Origin: Cryomorpha sp963836915 | GTDB lineage: Bacteria; Bacteroidota; Bacteroidia; Flavobacteriales_D; Cryomorphaceae | Length of the DNA stretch: 64,000 bases | Assembly: GCA_963836915.1 (NCBI GenBank) | Contig: CAWILH010000002.1 | Coordinates: 558,001-622,000, forward strand | Direction: 5' to 3' | In this document: positions 43,531-51,641 of the stretch, in pieces | Layout: each line of letters starts with the position of its first letter | How positions within the stretch are numbered: position 1 is the stretch's first letter | The notes under the pieces: generated by a model | Told to the model about the DNA's origin: nothing | Database searches by the model: none | What the model saw: only the letters and a program-made list of their open reading frames with translations | Translations under genes and position numbers: made by a program

Positions 43531-43995
43531 CTAATATGCGATGTTGTAGTAATACAGTACGTCATCAAAAATCTGGTTAGCATTCTTTGCGTTTCCAATT
43601 TTTCGATTTTTTTTATTATGCTTAACTTGAACATGGGACGCCGATGATTCTTCCACACTAACAGGTTTACTAAGGGTTAATATTATTTCATTGGACATTC
43701 TGAATTTTAATGAATTGTCATTCAAATCAAAAGAAACTTGATCGAACTGAAAAATACGTGTTTCATAAGTAATAAAGCCACATTTGAAAAGGAGTTTAAT
43801 AGAATGAGCTTTTACTATTATAATTATAGTTTTCAAAAAATTGCCAAGCATAAATAATAATATAATTAAGATGAACAAGTAACCGTACTCTATATACATA
43901 AAGCCAATAAACAAAGGAATTGCAGCCAATAAAAAAATAAAGTAGAAATTAATATCTCTATTATTTTTATATTTCTTTTTATAAGCAATACTCAT
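43531..43995 (-). CDS. Membrane protein, probable immunity to tip 1
   Basis: 154 residues with two or three hydrophobic segments in the first 65 residues (FYFIFLLAAIPLFIGFMYI, then YLFILIILLFMLGNFL) and a soluble strand-rich C-terminal half (RIFQFDQVSFDLNDNSLKF). Its ATG overlaps the tip 1 stop by 4 nt (ATGA). A membrane partner for a glycine-rich, hydrophobic tip is what is seen in pore-forming colicin immunity systems, so I infer it blocks a membrane-acting tip. No named family. Confidence 0.72.
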   Translation of the reverse strand: MSIAYKKKYKNNRDINFYFIFLLAAIPLFIGFMYIEYGYLFILIILLFMLGNFLKTIIIIVKAHSIKLLFKCGFITYETRIFQFDQVSFDLNDNSLKFRMSNEIILTLSKPVSVEESSASHVQVKHNKKNRKIGNAKNANQIFDDVLYYYNIAY

Positions 43996-46900
43996 AGTTT
44001 TAATTTGTTTGGACTCATTGATCCACCAACATTTCTCCCAGCTTTTTCTCCTGCAATACTGCCAGCGAAGCCACCAATGGCACCTCCAATTAACCCTATG
44101 GCAATCAGCCCTAGTCCTCCTGTCGCCACCCCTAAAGCTAAAGCTGCACCCACAAATAATGCTGTCCCAACTGTGGCACCAACAGCACCAAAAACAAATC
44201 CACCTGTCTCTTCTCCAATGTTGGCACTTGTAGGATCATTATAAATATCGATACTAGACATTATTACACCAAGAATCAATCCCGCCCAGCCCAAAACCCT
44301 TCCCGCTTTGGACAACCCCTTTAAAAGTGAGTTAGTTCTTCCTGAAGCTTTAACGATCTCACGCTCCAATGCTCTGCCTGCTAAATTTGTTTTTTTCTCT
44401 CCTCCCACGCCATAAGCCTTTGATAATTTTTCTGGAGTGTACTTGGAGTCATTCTCCAGTGCCTCGGTAATTTTACTAGCACCAGGGGTTAAATTTTTTC
44501 TCACTGCTGATTTTAACTGGTTTCTGTCCGAGACTGATTTTTTTACTATCGCTGTCCGTTCGGAATTAGTAACCACACGATCAAAGGCGTTCAAATTTGA
44601 CTTAGCATTAGATTCCGCATTTTTTATATAACTATTTCTTAATTCACTATCGTAAACTGAAATTGATGATTGCCCCCCAATATCAGGTAAGTTGGCATTT
44701 CCATCGGAGAATCCTGACTCGTCTGAGTAATTTAAAACTTTTGATTCCCCATTTGGCCCACTAACTGAAATACTTCCGGACTCTAGGTTACCTTGACTGT
44801 CAATATTATGAATAATATCGACTTGAAAACCGTCTACTGTGCCGTAAGTCTCAATTGCTGAATTCGCCTGTCTATCAAATTCGGCATTACCAGAACTTGG
44901 AGCTTGGGCAGACTGTTTGCTATCCTCCGTCCCTTGTAATCCCTCAATATCCGGTGAAGTAACCGGTTTATTCCCCGCATAATTATAACTACACAACTGC
45001 GGATAATCCTCCGCAATAGGGTCGACACTCACAAACCGACAAAGCCACGGCGCATAGTACCTCTGCCCATATTCATACAAGCCCGTATGTTCATCTTTCT
45101 CTTTCCCATTATACCTATACCTTTTCTTTGCAAAACTCCCATAGCTCGTTTCTCCAAATGGATAATACTCTTCCAGGTTTATCCTATTTCCGTTACTCTG
45201 CACCGCCACCGAACTATTCCCCAGATGATCTTCCACATAGTATTTCAGTGCCGGCGTGGAGTCTTGGCTATCATTGCCCACACGTAAAGTGGCTATTCGG
45301 CTGCCGCCGTCCAAAATATGGAGCGTATTATAATTCCGGTTATTGTCCACATTGTTGTTGATGCGCACATAAGTATGCTCAAAGACACCATCAATATAGA
45401 CCGTCATCTCCTGGATGCCGCCGGGTTTATTTACGACTTTCTTTAGCCTATTGCCTTGACCATCATAGAAGTAATGAACCCAAACGCTTGGGTTTCCTGT
45501 ACCGGCCTGGCGCTTATAGAAACTTAGCTTATCAGCATAGTTCCAATCAAAATAGCGGTCGGTGTTTTCTTTGGTCTGGTTTCCGTTAGCGTCGTAGGTG
45601 TATTGGTAGGTGCTTGCCCCAATGCCCATGGACTCGAGCATATTTGACCCGAAGCCACTTGGGTAGTTGTAGTTGCGGTTGAAATTGTTGGCTGGTATGC
45701 CATTAGCGACATGGCGCAGGGCCTGTATATTGCCGAGCTTGTCATAAGCGTACGAGCGGGTGTAGGTATTGGTGGCGGTATAATCCTGCGGCCGCACGTT
45801 CAAGTCCCAACTCGGCTGCACCAATGCCACCGTTGATTCGCGCCCTGTGGCGGAGAGCAACCTGCGCATGGGGTCATGGCCGAATACCCTGTCAATGCTG
45901 CCCGGCCCTTGGGAAGCCGTGCTGGCAGGGGTGCGATCCCGTTCTTCTACCACTGAGCCCATCAGGTCGTGTTCATACCCGCGGTCAAGCCGTATGCCGG
46001 CAGCCGGGGTATAGGTGTTGCCGCTCTTGGTGTACTTGCGGGCTTCGGTACGCACAAGGCGGAAAGTCTGCGGGTCGTAGGCATAGCGCTGCATCAGGCT
46101 GCCGCTGGCCACGAGTATTCTTTGTCCCCTAGCATTGTAAGCTATCTCTTTGATGTAGTCTGTATTATTGAACTTCATAGACTGCAATGCGCCGCCCCGG
46201 TTGTACTTCGGTACGGCGGTTTTGCGCTGGTTGGCCTTGTCGTTTGGGTAGGTAATGCTGCGTACCCTGTTCAGGCCGTCGTAGGCCATGTCGGTGTCAT
46301 AGCCCGTCGTGGCAAAATTGCTGCTGCTCAGGCTGTTCCAGTCTACCACCATCTTGCTCTTGGCCGTTATCAAGGTGTCGTTCAGCACGCGGCGGTTTTT
46401 TTGCAATGGGTTGCCTTTGAAATCGTAGGCCGTAAAACGGATGCGGCCCGCGCCATCGTACTGCTCGTAAAGCGCCCCTTTTAGGTTCTGGTTTTCCGGG
46501 CTACTTAGCCCGGCACTGTCGCCATAGCTGTTTACCATGCGCAGGGCAGTGGCCTCGCCCGATTTGTCGCGGGCGTACATTTTTGTGGGGCGGTTCAGCG
46601 CGTCGTAGCTGTTGAGCGTCCGTGCCCCTTTGGCATCGTTGCTTATGGTGGGCAGTCCCATGGCATCTAGGGTGATGTTCTGCGCACCGCGGTCTATATG
46701 TGTGCTGCTGAGCATATTGCCGGCGGTATCATATCTGTTCTCTGAGATCACCCTATCGTAAGGATCGATGGCCTGCAAGAGCTGACCCTTGATGTCATAG
46801 ACATATTTCATCACCACGTCTTCGTATGCGCTGCCATTATAGTGTGCCTTATGCTCCGTGGATTCTTTCACGCGCCCCAAGGTATCTATTTTTTCGCTCT

Positions 46901-48359
46901 TTGGGGTGTAGTGGTGCGATGTTGGTACGGGGCCGCCGGGGTGGGTCTCGCCGGCCAGGTCGTTGGCATCATACATATACCGCTCCCAAGACGTAGGTGT
47001 GTATATGCCATGCGTGTTCAGGGCATTTGGAATGCCAAAAACAACGCGCTGCTCCGAGCCGTCGGGGTTTACGGTTTTTACCATCCGCCCCAGCGCATCG
47101 TAGTATATTTTTAGGGAAACGCCCGCCGTGGCATAGTCTTCGGCATAGTCGAAGCCGCTGTCGAAATAAGGCTCAAACTGCTCCACGATCTCGCCCTTGT
47201 TGTTATATCGCTTGTGGCCACTCACCACGACATTCAGTGGTGCCGCGCCGCTGCGCGCCACGCCAACCGCAGGGCCGTTTTGGCTTTGGTCGGCGGGCAG
47301 GCCGCTGTCGCCAAAGGTCTGGTCGCCATAGATAATGTCCTCTGCCTGTGCCCGGCTTTGCACGATGCGCCCATAGCCATCGCTGTACTCGGCGCTCTGT
47401 ATGGTATTGTTGCGCTCGGCAGCGGGCAGGCTGCTCAGGTAGGAGGCGTTGATGTGATGCTCGCGCACGGTTTTAAGCACCGATATGGGGTCGGCATCAT
47501 TTAGAAAGGCAAAGAAATTATATGTAAAAGCGGCTCCCGGCGTGGACAGGGTATCGCCTTCCGCGCCAGTGTCCTTGCCGCAAAGGGCTGTCTTTTCTAC
47601 CAGTCCCAAAGCATTGTAGGCCACCTTGCTCACGTTTTTGTTGGGGTCGGCCATGGCGATGGGCGCCAGCACGCGGTAGTCGTTTACGGATGATACGCTC
47701 AGGCCAATGGGGTCTGTTACCGATGTTGGCAGTAGCCCATAAGCGTCATAGGTTATCTTGGTTTCCCTGTCATAGAGATCCTGCATGGCAGTCACGAGAC
47801 CCTTGCCGCTGCTATCCTGCACGTCGTACTTGAGCTTTTGGCCTATGGCATAATATCCTTTTAGATGGGTTGATGTTCCGCCGTAATGGGTATAGCCCAG
47901 CTTGGTATCGCTCAGGTCATTTACAAAACTGGTAGGATAGCCATTCCAATTCGGATTGGCGCCCGCAGAAAAAGGAGGGGGGATCTCAGTGCCATAGGCT
48001 GTGGTAAGTTCCATTTCGGTCACTGCCAATTGTTCGCTCTTTACCATTAGCCCATAAGCGCCCAATTGGCCAAAAGGCAAACCGTTGAAGGCCGCACCAT
48101 CGTAATAGTTAAGCTGATGGGAGAGTATATTGCCTGCAAGTGTACCGTCAAAACCGGCATCCCTGATTTCAAAAACATTCAGCGCCGTCGTTCCGCTCAG
48201 TACTGCTGACCTGGCCTGCGCGACGCGATCCACCAAATAGTCACCCGCTGTATCCCTGTAGATATATTCTGAAATGCTTTGCACCACTTGGTATTCTTCC
48301 AGTATATCATAGACAGGGGCATCAGCGAGGGCTGTTCCCCGTAAGGGGGTCTTTCCCAC
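43992..48359 (-). CDS. TcB/TcC-like fusion: RHS shell and toxin tip 1
   Basis: The 3' part of the full-length gene, 1,455 residues. It contains the YD/RHS repeats forming the cocoon, the core GQRYYAPWLCRFVSVDPIAE, and the DIEGLQ junction near residue 1139. The tip spans about 1140-1455. The tip has a charged middle and a C-terminal glycine-rich hydrophobic region (about 1365-1445: GAVGATVGTALFVGAALALG, GLGLIAIGLIGGAIGGFAGS), suggesting membrane insertion or a glycine zipper. It joins the preceding frame segment near 48364, where one extra G (GGG for GG) shifts the frame before KTPLRGTALADAP. Confidence 0.82.
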   Translation of the reverse strand: MGKTPLRGTALADAPVYDILEEYQVVQSISEYIYRDTAGDYLVDRVAQARSAVLSGTTALNVFEIRDAGFDGTLAGNILSHQLNYYDGAAFNGLPFGQLGAYGLMVKSEQLAVTEMELTTAYGTEIPPPFSAGANPNWNGYPTSFVNDLSDTKLGYTHYGGTSTHLKGYYAIGQKLKYDVQDSSGKGLVTAMQDLYDRETKITYDAYGLLPTSVTDPIGLSVSSVNDYRVLAPIAMADPNKNVSKVAYNALGLVEKTALCGKDTGAEGDTLSTPGAAFTYNFFAFLNDADPISVLKTVREHHINASYLSSLPAAERNNTIQSAEYSDGYGRIVQSRAQAEDIIYGDQTFGDSGLPADQSQNGPAVGVARSGAAPLNVVVSGHKRYNNKGEIVEQFEPYFDSGFDYAEDYATAGVSLKIYYDALGRMVKTVNPDGSEQRVVFGIPNALNTHGIYTPTSWERYMYDANDLAGETHPGGPVPTSHHYTPKSEKIDTLGRVKESTEHKAHYNGSAYEDVVMKYVYDIKGQLLQAIDPYDRVISENRYDTAGNMLSSTHIDRGAQNITLDAMGLPTISNDAKGARTLNSYDALNRPTKMYARDKSGEATALRMVNSYGDSAGLSSPENQNLKGALYEQYDGAGRIRFTAYDFKGNPLQKNRRVLNDTLITAKSKMVVDWNSLSSSNFATTGYDTDMAYDGLNRVRSITYPNDKANQRKTAVPKYNRGGALQSMKFNNTDYIKEIAYNARGQRILVASGSLMQRYAYDPQTFRLVRTEARKYTKSGNTYTPAAGIRLDRGYEHDLMGSVVEERDRTPASTASQGPGSIDRVFGHDPMRRLLSATGRESTVALVQPSWDLNVRPQDYTATNTYTRSYAYDKLGNIQALRHVANGIPANNFNRNYNYPSGFGSNMLESMGIGASTYQYTYDANGNQTKENTDRYFDWNYADKLSFYKRQAGTGNPSVWVHYFYDGQGNRLKKVVNKPGGIQEMTVYIDGVFEHTYVRINNNVDNNRNYNTLHILDGGSRIATLRVGNDSQDSTPALKYYVEDHLGNSSVAVQSNGNRINLEEYYPFGETSYGSFAKKRYRYNGKEKDEHTGLYEYGQRYYAPWLCRFVSVDPIAEDYPQLCSYNYAGNKPVTSPDIEGLQGTEDSKQSAQAPSSGNAEFDRQANSAIETYGTVDGFQVDIIHNIDSQGNLESGSISVSGPNGESKVLNYSDESGFSDGNANLPDIGGQSSISVYDSELRNSYIKNAESNAKSNLNAFDRVVTNSERTAIVKKSVSDRNQLKSAVRKNLTPGASKITEALENDSKYTPEKLSKAYGVGGEKKTNLAGRALEREIVKASGRTNSLLKGLSKAGRVLGWAGLILGVIMSSIDIYNDPTSANIGEETGGFVFGAVGATVGTALFVGAALALGVATGGLGLIAIGLIGGAIGGFAGSIAGEKAGRNVGGSMSPNKLKL

Positions 48360-48738
48360 GTGGCACGGCTATGGTCAAGGTATTCAGGGCTTGGCCGTAT
48401 GCATCGATTTCTCCGGTAAAACTGACGGATGTCTTCGGCTCAATACCGCGTTCCCACATCGTTTCACGTGAAGCGTACTGGAATGGGAAGAAGATGTGGT
48501 TACTGTGCCGGAGCGTTTTTCGGGCAGAGATGGTATCGTTTAGGGCTGGAGAGTCTATGAGCTTCAGCGATTGCTGGCTTTCCTTTACGGAATAAGGCCG
48601 CTGCCGCAATGGGCTGCCATCTTTGGCAAAAATCTCTGAGCGCAGCGCCGTGCCATGCAGGGTGCGGTAGGCATCGCGCCTGGCCCTGCGGCTCAGGCCC
48701 TTAATCAAGGTGTAGAAGGCAGCAGGCTTGGTCAGCAT
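48322..48738 (-). CDS. TcB-like subunit, segment 4
   Basis: Frame segment of the same large gene (PMLTKPAAFYTLIKGLSRRA, then LHGTALRSEIFAKDGSPLRQ), corresponding to the linker between the TcB middle region and the RHS shell. TcB proteins have this RALRG-R--TE-Y--DG pattern at this point. It is joined upstream across an A4/A5 run near 48795 and downstream near 48364. Confidence 0.72.
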   Translation of the reverse strand: MLTKPAAFYTLIKGLSRRARRDAYRTLHGTALRSEIFAKDGSPLRQRPYSVKESQQSLKLIDSPALNDTISARKTLRHSNHIFFPFQYASRETMWERGIEPKTSVSFTGEIDAYGQALNTLTIAVPRGKDPLTGNSPR

Positions 48739-49252
48739 GGGGCTGTCGCCTTCCCAAAACTCGTTTTCGAAACCTACCTGGCCAATCTCCGTCGTCTTTT
48801 TGCACCGGGCACAAGTGAAACCAGTTTTTGCTGTAGATAGGTGGGCTGTACACTTCTTGGCTCACCCCTTCAAAATCTTGATCGAGAATGAGCCCTTCGG
48901 CGGTATAGGCTTCAAAGGTCTCGGTATCGAATTGGTCTACCCTTCCAAACCCGCGGAACTCCCTTTCCACGCCGTCCCAATAGCCGTGGTGGTAAAAGTA
49001 GCGGGTGGTGAGTTTGTTTTTCGATATCTGGTCAATGGCTTCCACCTTAGCTACGGTAAGCACGGGAAAGGGCAATCTTGTTTTCCATTCGCCCACGGGA
49101 TCAATAAAATTGAATTCCCCATCGGTATTTCCATAAAGGTCGCGCAAATAAAAAGAAATGCTTGGTGCATACTCTATGCGTGTCAATGCCCCAAGGTTAT
49201 TGTTGACTGCATTTAGCAAATACGGTTTTTGACCACGGGTAAGGTTCGACAT
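48701..49252 (-). CDS. TcB-like subunit, segment 3
   Basis: Frame segment holding the TcB middle region: NLTRGQKPYLLNAVNNNLGA, then TRIEYAPSISFYLRD, then YFYHHGYWDGVEREFRGFGR (the conserved TcB ...YHdGyyDg-EREFRGFG-V pattern), then KNWFHLC. The correct continuation after VQK is TTEIGQVGFENEFWEGD in the next frame; one extra A in the run near 48795 causes the shift. The last ~30 residues of this ORF are out-of-frame noise. Confidence 0.75.
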   Translation of the reverse strand: MSNLTRGQKPYLLNAVNNNLGALTRIEYAPSISFYLRDLYGNTDGEFNFIDPVGEWKTRLPFPVLTVAKVEAIDQISKNKLTTRYFYHHGYWDGVEREFRGFGRVDQFDTETFEAYTAEGLILDQDFEGVSQEVYSPPIYSKNWFHLCPVQKDDGDWPGRFRKRVLGRRQPHADQACCLLHLD

Positions 49253-49847
49253 AGTAAAACCTGTCCCTGCTTTCGCCCGCGTTATAGCTCCACAGCAGTC
49301 CGGGGGTGCCGGTGCCCATCAGGTCGGTTACCACTATGCGGTTGCGGGAAGTAAATCTGGGGGTTCCCTTTATGGTGTTCAATTCGCCCCAGCCCTTTCC
49401 AGATTGGTTTATCCAATAATCTACCGAATTGGTATTGATGTACAGATAATCGGTGAGGCCGTCCCCATTGATATCGGCGAGTATCACCCGCTCGGGATCA
49501 AATCCAAAACCCGGACGCGGCGCATTTTTCATTTGCCGCTTCTTGCCAAACTTTCCGTATCCGAGGTTGGGCCAATAAAAAACGCCGCCGTTGGTGAGCA
49601 TTACAATGTCTTGCAAACCATCGCCACTGAGATCGGCCACCCGTATGCGCGGATCACCAAAATTTACATTGGGGAAGTCATCGGAGCTTTGCTTCCTTAC
49701 CCGAAGAGAGTCTGACCAACCTACCTTGGCGGCATTGTCAGTATTTTCCCCGGTGTTTGACAGGAGTGGTGAATTTTGAAAATAACACTCAAAGGACTGG
49801 TTTCCATTGATAATTAGGTCAGTGCGCCCATCGCCCGTAAGGTTCGA
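49197..49847 (-). CDS. TcB-like subunit, segment 2 (FG-GAP repeats)
   Basis: Frame segment with at least three FG-GAP/VCBS-type beta-propeller repeats: LTGDGRTDLIINGNQSF, VADLSGDGLQDIVMLTNGGV, LADINGDGLTDYLYINTN, and DLMGTGTPGLLWSYN. The propeller closes the TcB-TcC cocoon and docks on TcA. The frame opens at the shift near 49847; a start-codon-based ORF would begin only at 49640. At both of its ends the DNA reads TCGAACCTTA where TCGACCTTA would restore the frame as DLT. Confidence 0.75.
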   Translation of the reverse strand, partial: SNLTGDGRTDLIINGNQSFECYFQNSPLLSNTGENTDNAAKVGWSDSLRVRKQSSDDFPNVNFGDPRIRVADLSGDGLQDIVMLTNGGVFYWPNLGYGKFGKKRQMKNAPRPGFGFDPERVILADINGDGLTDYLYINTNSVDYWINQSGKGWGELNTIKGTPRFTSRNRIVVTDLMGTGTPGLLWSYNAGESRDRFYYVEPYPWSKTVFAKCSQQ

Positions 49848-51282
49848 TAAACTTCACATCTGCGGAAGCAAAATTTACATTGGGACTTGTGGCATAGCGC
49901 GTATAGGAATTTACATCCCATTGCCCGTCGTTTCTCAAAGAATAATACCCTTTGATGGTAGGGCTGTTGATCACAAGATCGGCGCGGCCATCGCCATCGG
50001 CATCCATTAGTTGTGCCACTCCTGTATCAAAGCTAAGGCCGAGGGGAGCATCCTTCATGGTGCGTGGTGGGTCAAACTGGCCATTGCCCCGGTTTTTCCA
50101 ATAGCGTATGGCTTGCCCCGGACTTAGCTGTACTAGGTCGGGCAGGCCATTGCCATCCAGATCTACCAAGTTCATCTGCGGATCGGCCAAGGAAAGGGAA
50201 GGAAGGTTTTTTCCATTTAGGGCTATCAGGTTGCGGGAGGAGCCGTCGAATTCGCTATAAGAAAATTCAACTGGTGGCATAGGCTCCATACCATCCGGCC
50301 CGTGGCCTTCCATCTGCACTTGCTTCAGCAGCGATATTCCATTTGCCGGAAGGCCAAGGCTGGTCTCATCTTGATAAGTGAGCACATAGCGCTTTACCAA
50401 GATGCTGTTTCCACCGGCTTCGGCAGTATAGCCTTCGGGCAGGTCGGCATTTTTCGGATGGGTATAGGTCTCTATATTTGAGAGCCGCTTTTTGGTACGT
50501 ATCTCAAACCCACTGTTATAAGACGAAAGTACATCCGGCCGGTCTGCATAGTTCATACGCACGGAACAGAGATACCTTTTCGTACCGCCGTCCATATAAT
50601 CGGCGTATTTAATTTCCTTTAGGAACACTTGCTGATAAGCATTCTCGTCAGTGGGGTCGGTGTCATAGTTGTAAGAATAGACTACTTCATTGCCCAATAG
50701 ATCGATGGTGCGGTAAATGAGCCATTGAAAGATATGCGCGGCATCTTCCGGATCGATCAAGGTACAAGGGTTCTCGTTTATAGGGTCAGGATTTCCGTAG
50801 AGGGATGTCTTACCGTCCTTGGTTTTCACTTCCCAATAGTTTCTACTGTCTGCACCTGTTATGTGGCTTATCTTAGCGAATAACCCTTCCGTACGGGGGC
50901 GGTAGCGCATTTTTTTGATCGCCACTCCATTATCGTTTTCATTGCTCTCCGCCACTGGAATGAGATCTTCCGCGCCGGAAAGCACAAAAATATCTTCCAT
51001 ATCGCGGTAGCGTGGGATGCCAAGGGATGTTTTGCGCATGATTCCCGGCAGCGACATGCTCCAGCCCAGGCCGGCTATGCCGTTACCATTTCCAGTGGAA
51101 TAGCCCAGGCTCAACTGTGGCTGCATTCCCAGCCTTCCTTTTGGTACAGCTATGGGTATGGAGTAGTTGCCAGTGCCACTAAAAAGGTCAGCGCTAAAGG
51201 TTTCGCCAAGGCCTTGCATGGCACCCCCACCTTCTGGGAGGGAAATTACATTGCTGCCTACACCTGATTTTTCGCTTTGCAT
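49819..51282 (-). CDS. TcB-like subunit, N-terminal SpvB domain
   Basis: 487 residues. The SpvB domain begins at about residue 12 (ISLPEGGGAMQGLGETFSAD, then GTGNYSIPIAVPKGRLGMQP, then LSLGYSTGNGNGIAGLGWSM). From about 375 the first FG-GAP repeats follow (LVDLDGNGLPDLVQLSPG; LMDADGDGRADLVINSP). This is the start of a ~2,430-residue TcB/TcC fusion reaching to 43992, split by four frameshifts. It begins 20 bases after the TcA-like stop, so TcA and TcB are one operon. There is no signal peptide, as is normal for Tc subunits. Confidence 0.85.
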   Translation of the reverse strand: MQSEKSGVGSNVISLPEGGGAMQGLGETFSADLFSGTGNYSIPIAVPKGRLGMQPQLSLGYSTGNGNGIAGLGWSMSLPGIMRKTSLGIPRYRDMEDIFVLSGAEDLIPVAESNENDNGVAIKKMRYRPRTEGLFAKISHITGADSRNYWEVKTKDGKTSLYGNPDPINENPCTLIDPEDAAHIFQWLIYRTIDLLGNEVVYSYNYDTDPTDENAYQQVFLKEIKYADYMDGGTKRYLCSVRMNYADRPDVLSSYNSGFEIRTKKRLSNIETYTHPKNADLPEGYTAEAGGNSILVKRYVLTYQDETSLGLPANGISLLKQVQMEGHGPDGMEPMPPVEFSYSEFDGSSRNLIALNGKNLPSLSLADPQMNLVDLDGNGLPDLVQLSPGQAIRYWKNRGNGQFDPPRTMKDAPLGLSFDTGVAQLMDADGDGRADLVINSPTIKGYYSLRNDGQWDVNSYTRYATSPNVNFASADVKFIEPYGRWAH

Positions 51283-51302
51283 GGTATCGCGTCTTAGCCG
51301 GT

Positions 51303-51641
51303 TTAATTTTGAGTTCCTGAGATGAACTTGATCCCATCGGCATCTTCATAATTGATAATCAGTATAATATCATTCAGTTGATCATTGGCAATCAAGTCCA
51401 ACACGGAGGTGACGTTAGAGAACTCTATCTCCCAAGAGCCCACAGGGCTGTTTTCTGCGAATACGCTACTGATATCTTGTATTTCATTGCCAAGAGCGGA
51501 AATAAATACATTCAGCGGCACGGCAGCTTCAAGTGTCTCCTTTCTCAAGCGGACTTCGGCCGAAGGCCCAAAGCTGAATTCGTCTTCTTCATCCAAATCG
51601 AGCGACATGTAAATTTGAACTTTGGTGATATAGGCCGAAAT
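51303..51641 (-). CDS. TcA-like subunit, extreme C-terminus
   Basis: A ~113-residue stretch (ISAYITKVQIYMSLDLDEED, then EVRLRKETLEAAVPLNVFI, ending IILIINYEDADGIKF) that continues the TcA-like protein after a one-base shift near 51646 (an A run in CACGTAAATTTC). An ORF starting at the ATG at 51608 would look like a separate 101-residue gene overlapping TcA by 20 nt. The continuous strand pattern across the joint makes the C-terminal-extension reading better. Confidence 0.6.
   Translation of the reverse strand: MSAYITKVQIYMSLDLDEEDEFSFGPSAEVRLRKETLEAAVPLNVFISALGNEIQDISSVFAENSPVGSWEIEFSNVTSVLDLIANDQLNDIILIINYEDADGIKFISGTQN

Noticed and set aside
28674..51282. Tandem repeats read as a CRISPR array or satellite
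   Set aside because: The repeated units are kilobase-long coding RHS cores with protein-level conservation; there are no short direct repeats with unique spacers.
51303..51608. Independent 101-residue gene (possible immunity gene) between TcA and TcB
   Set aside because: Its frame is open upstream and gives a continuous strand pattern with the TcA C-terminus after a one-base correction; more likely the end of TcA. An independent gene is not fully excluded.
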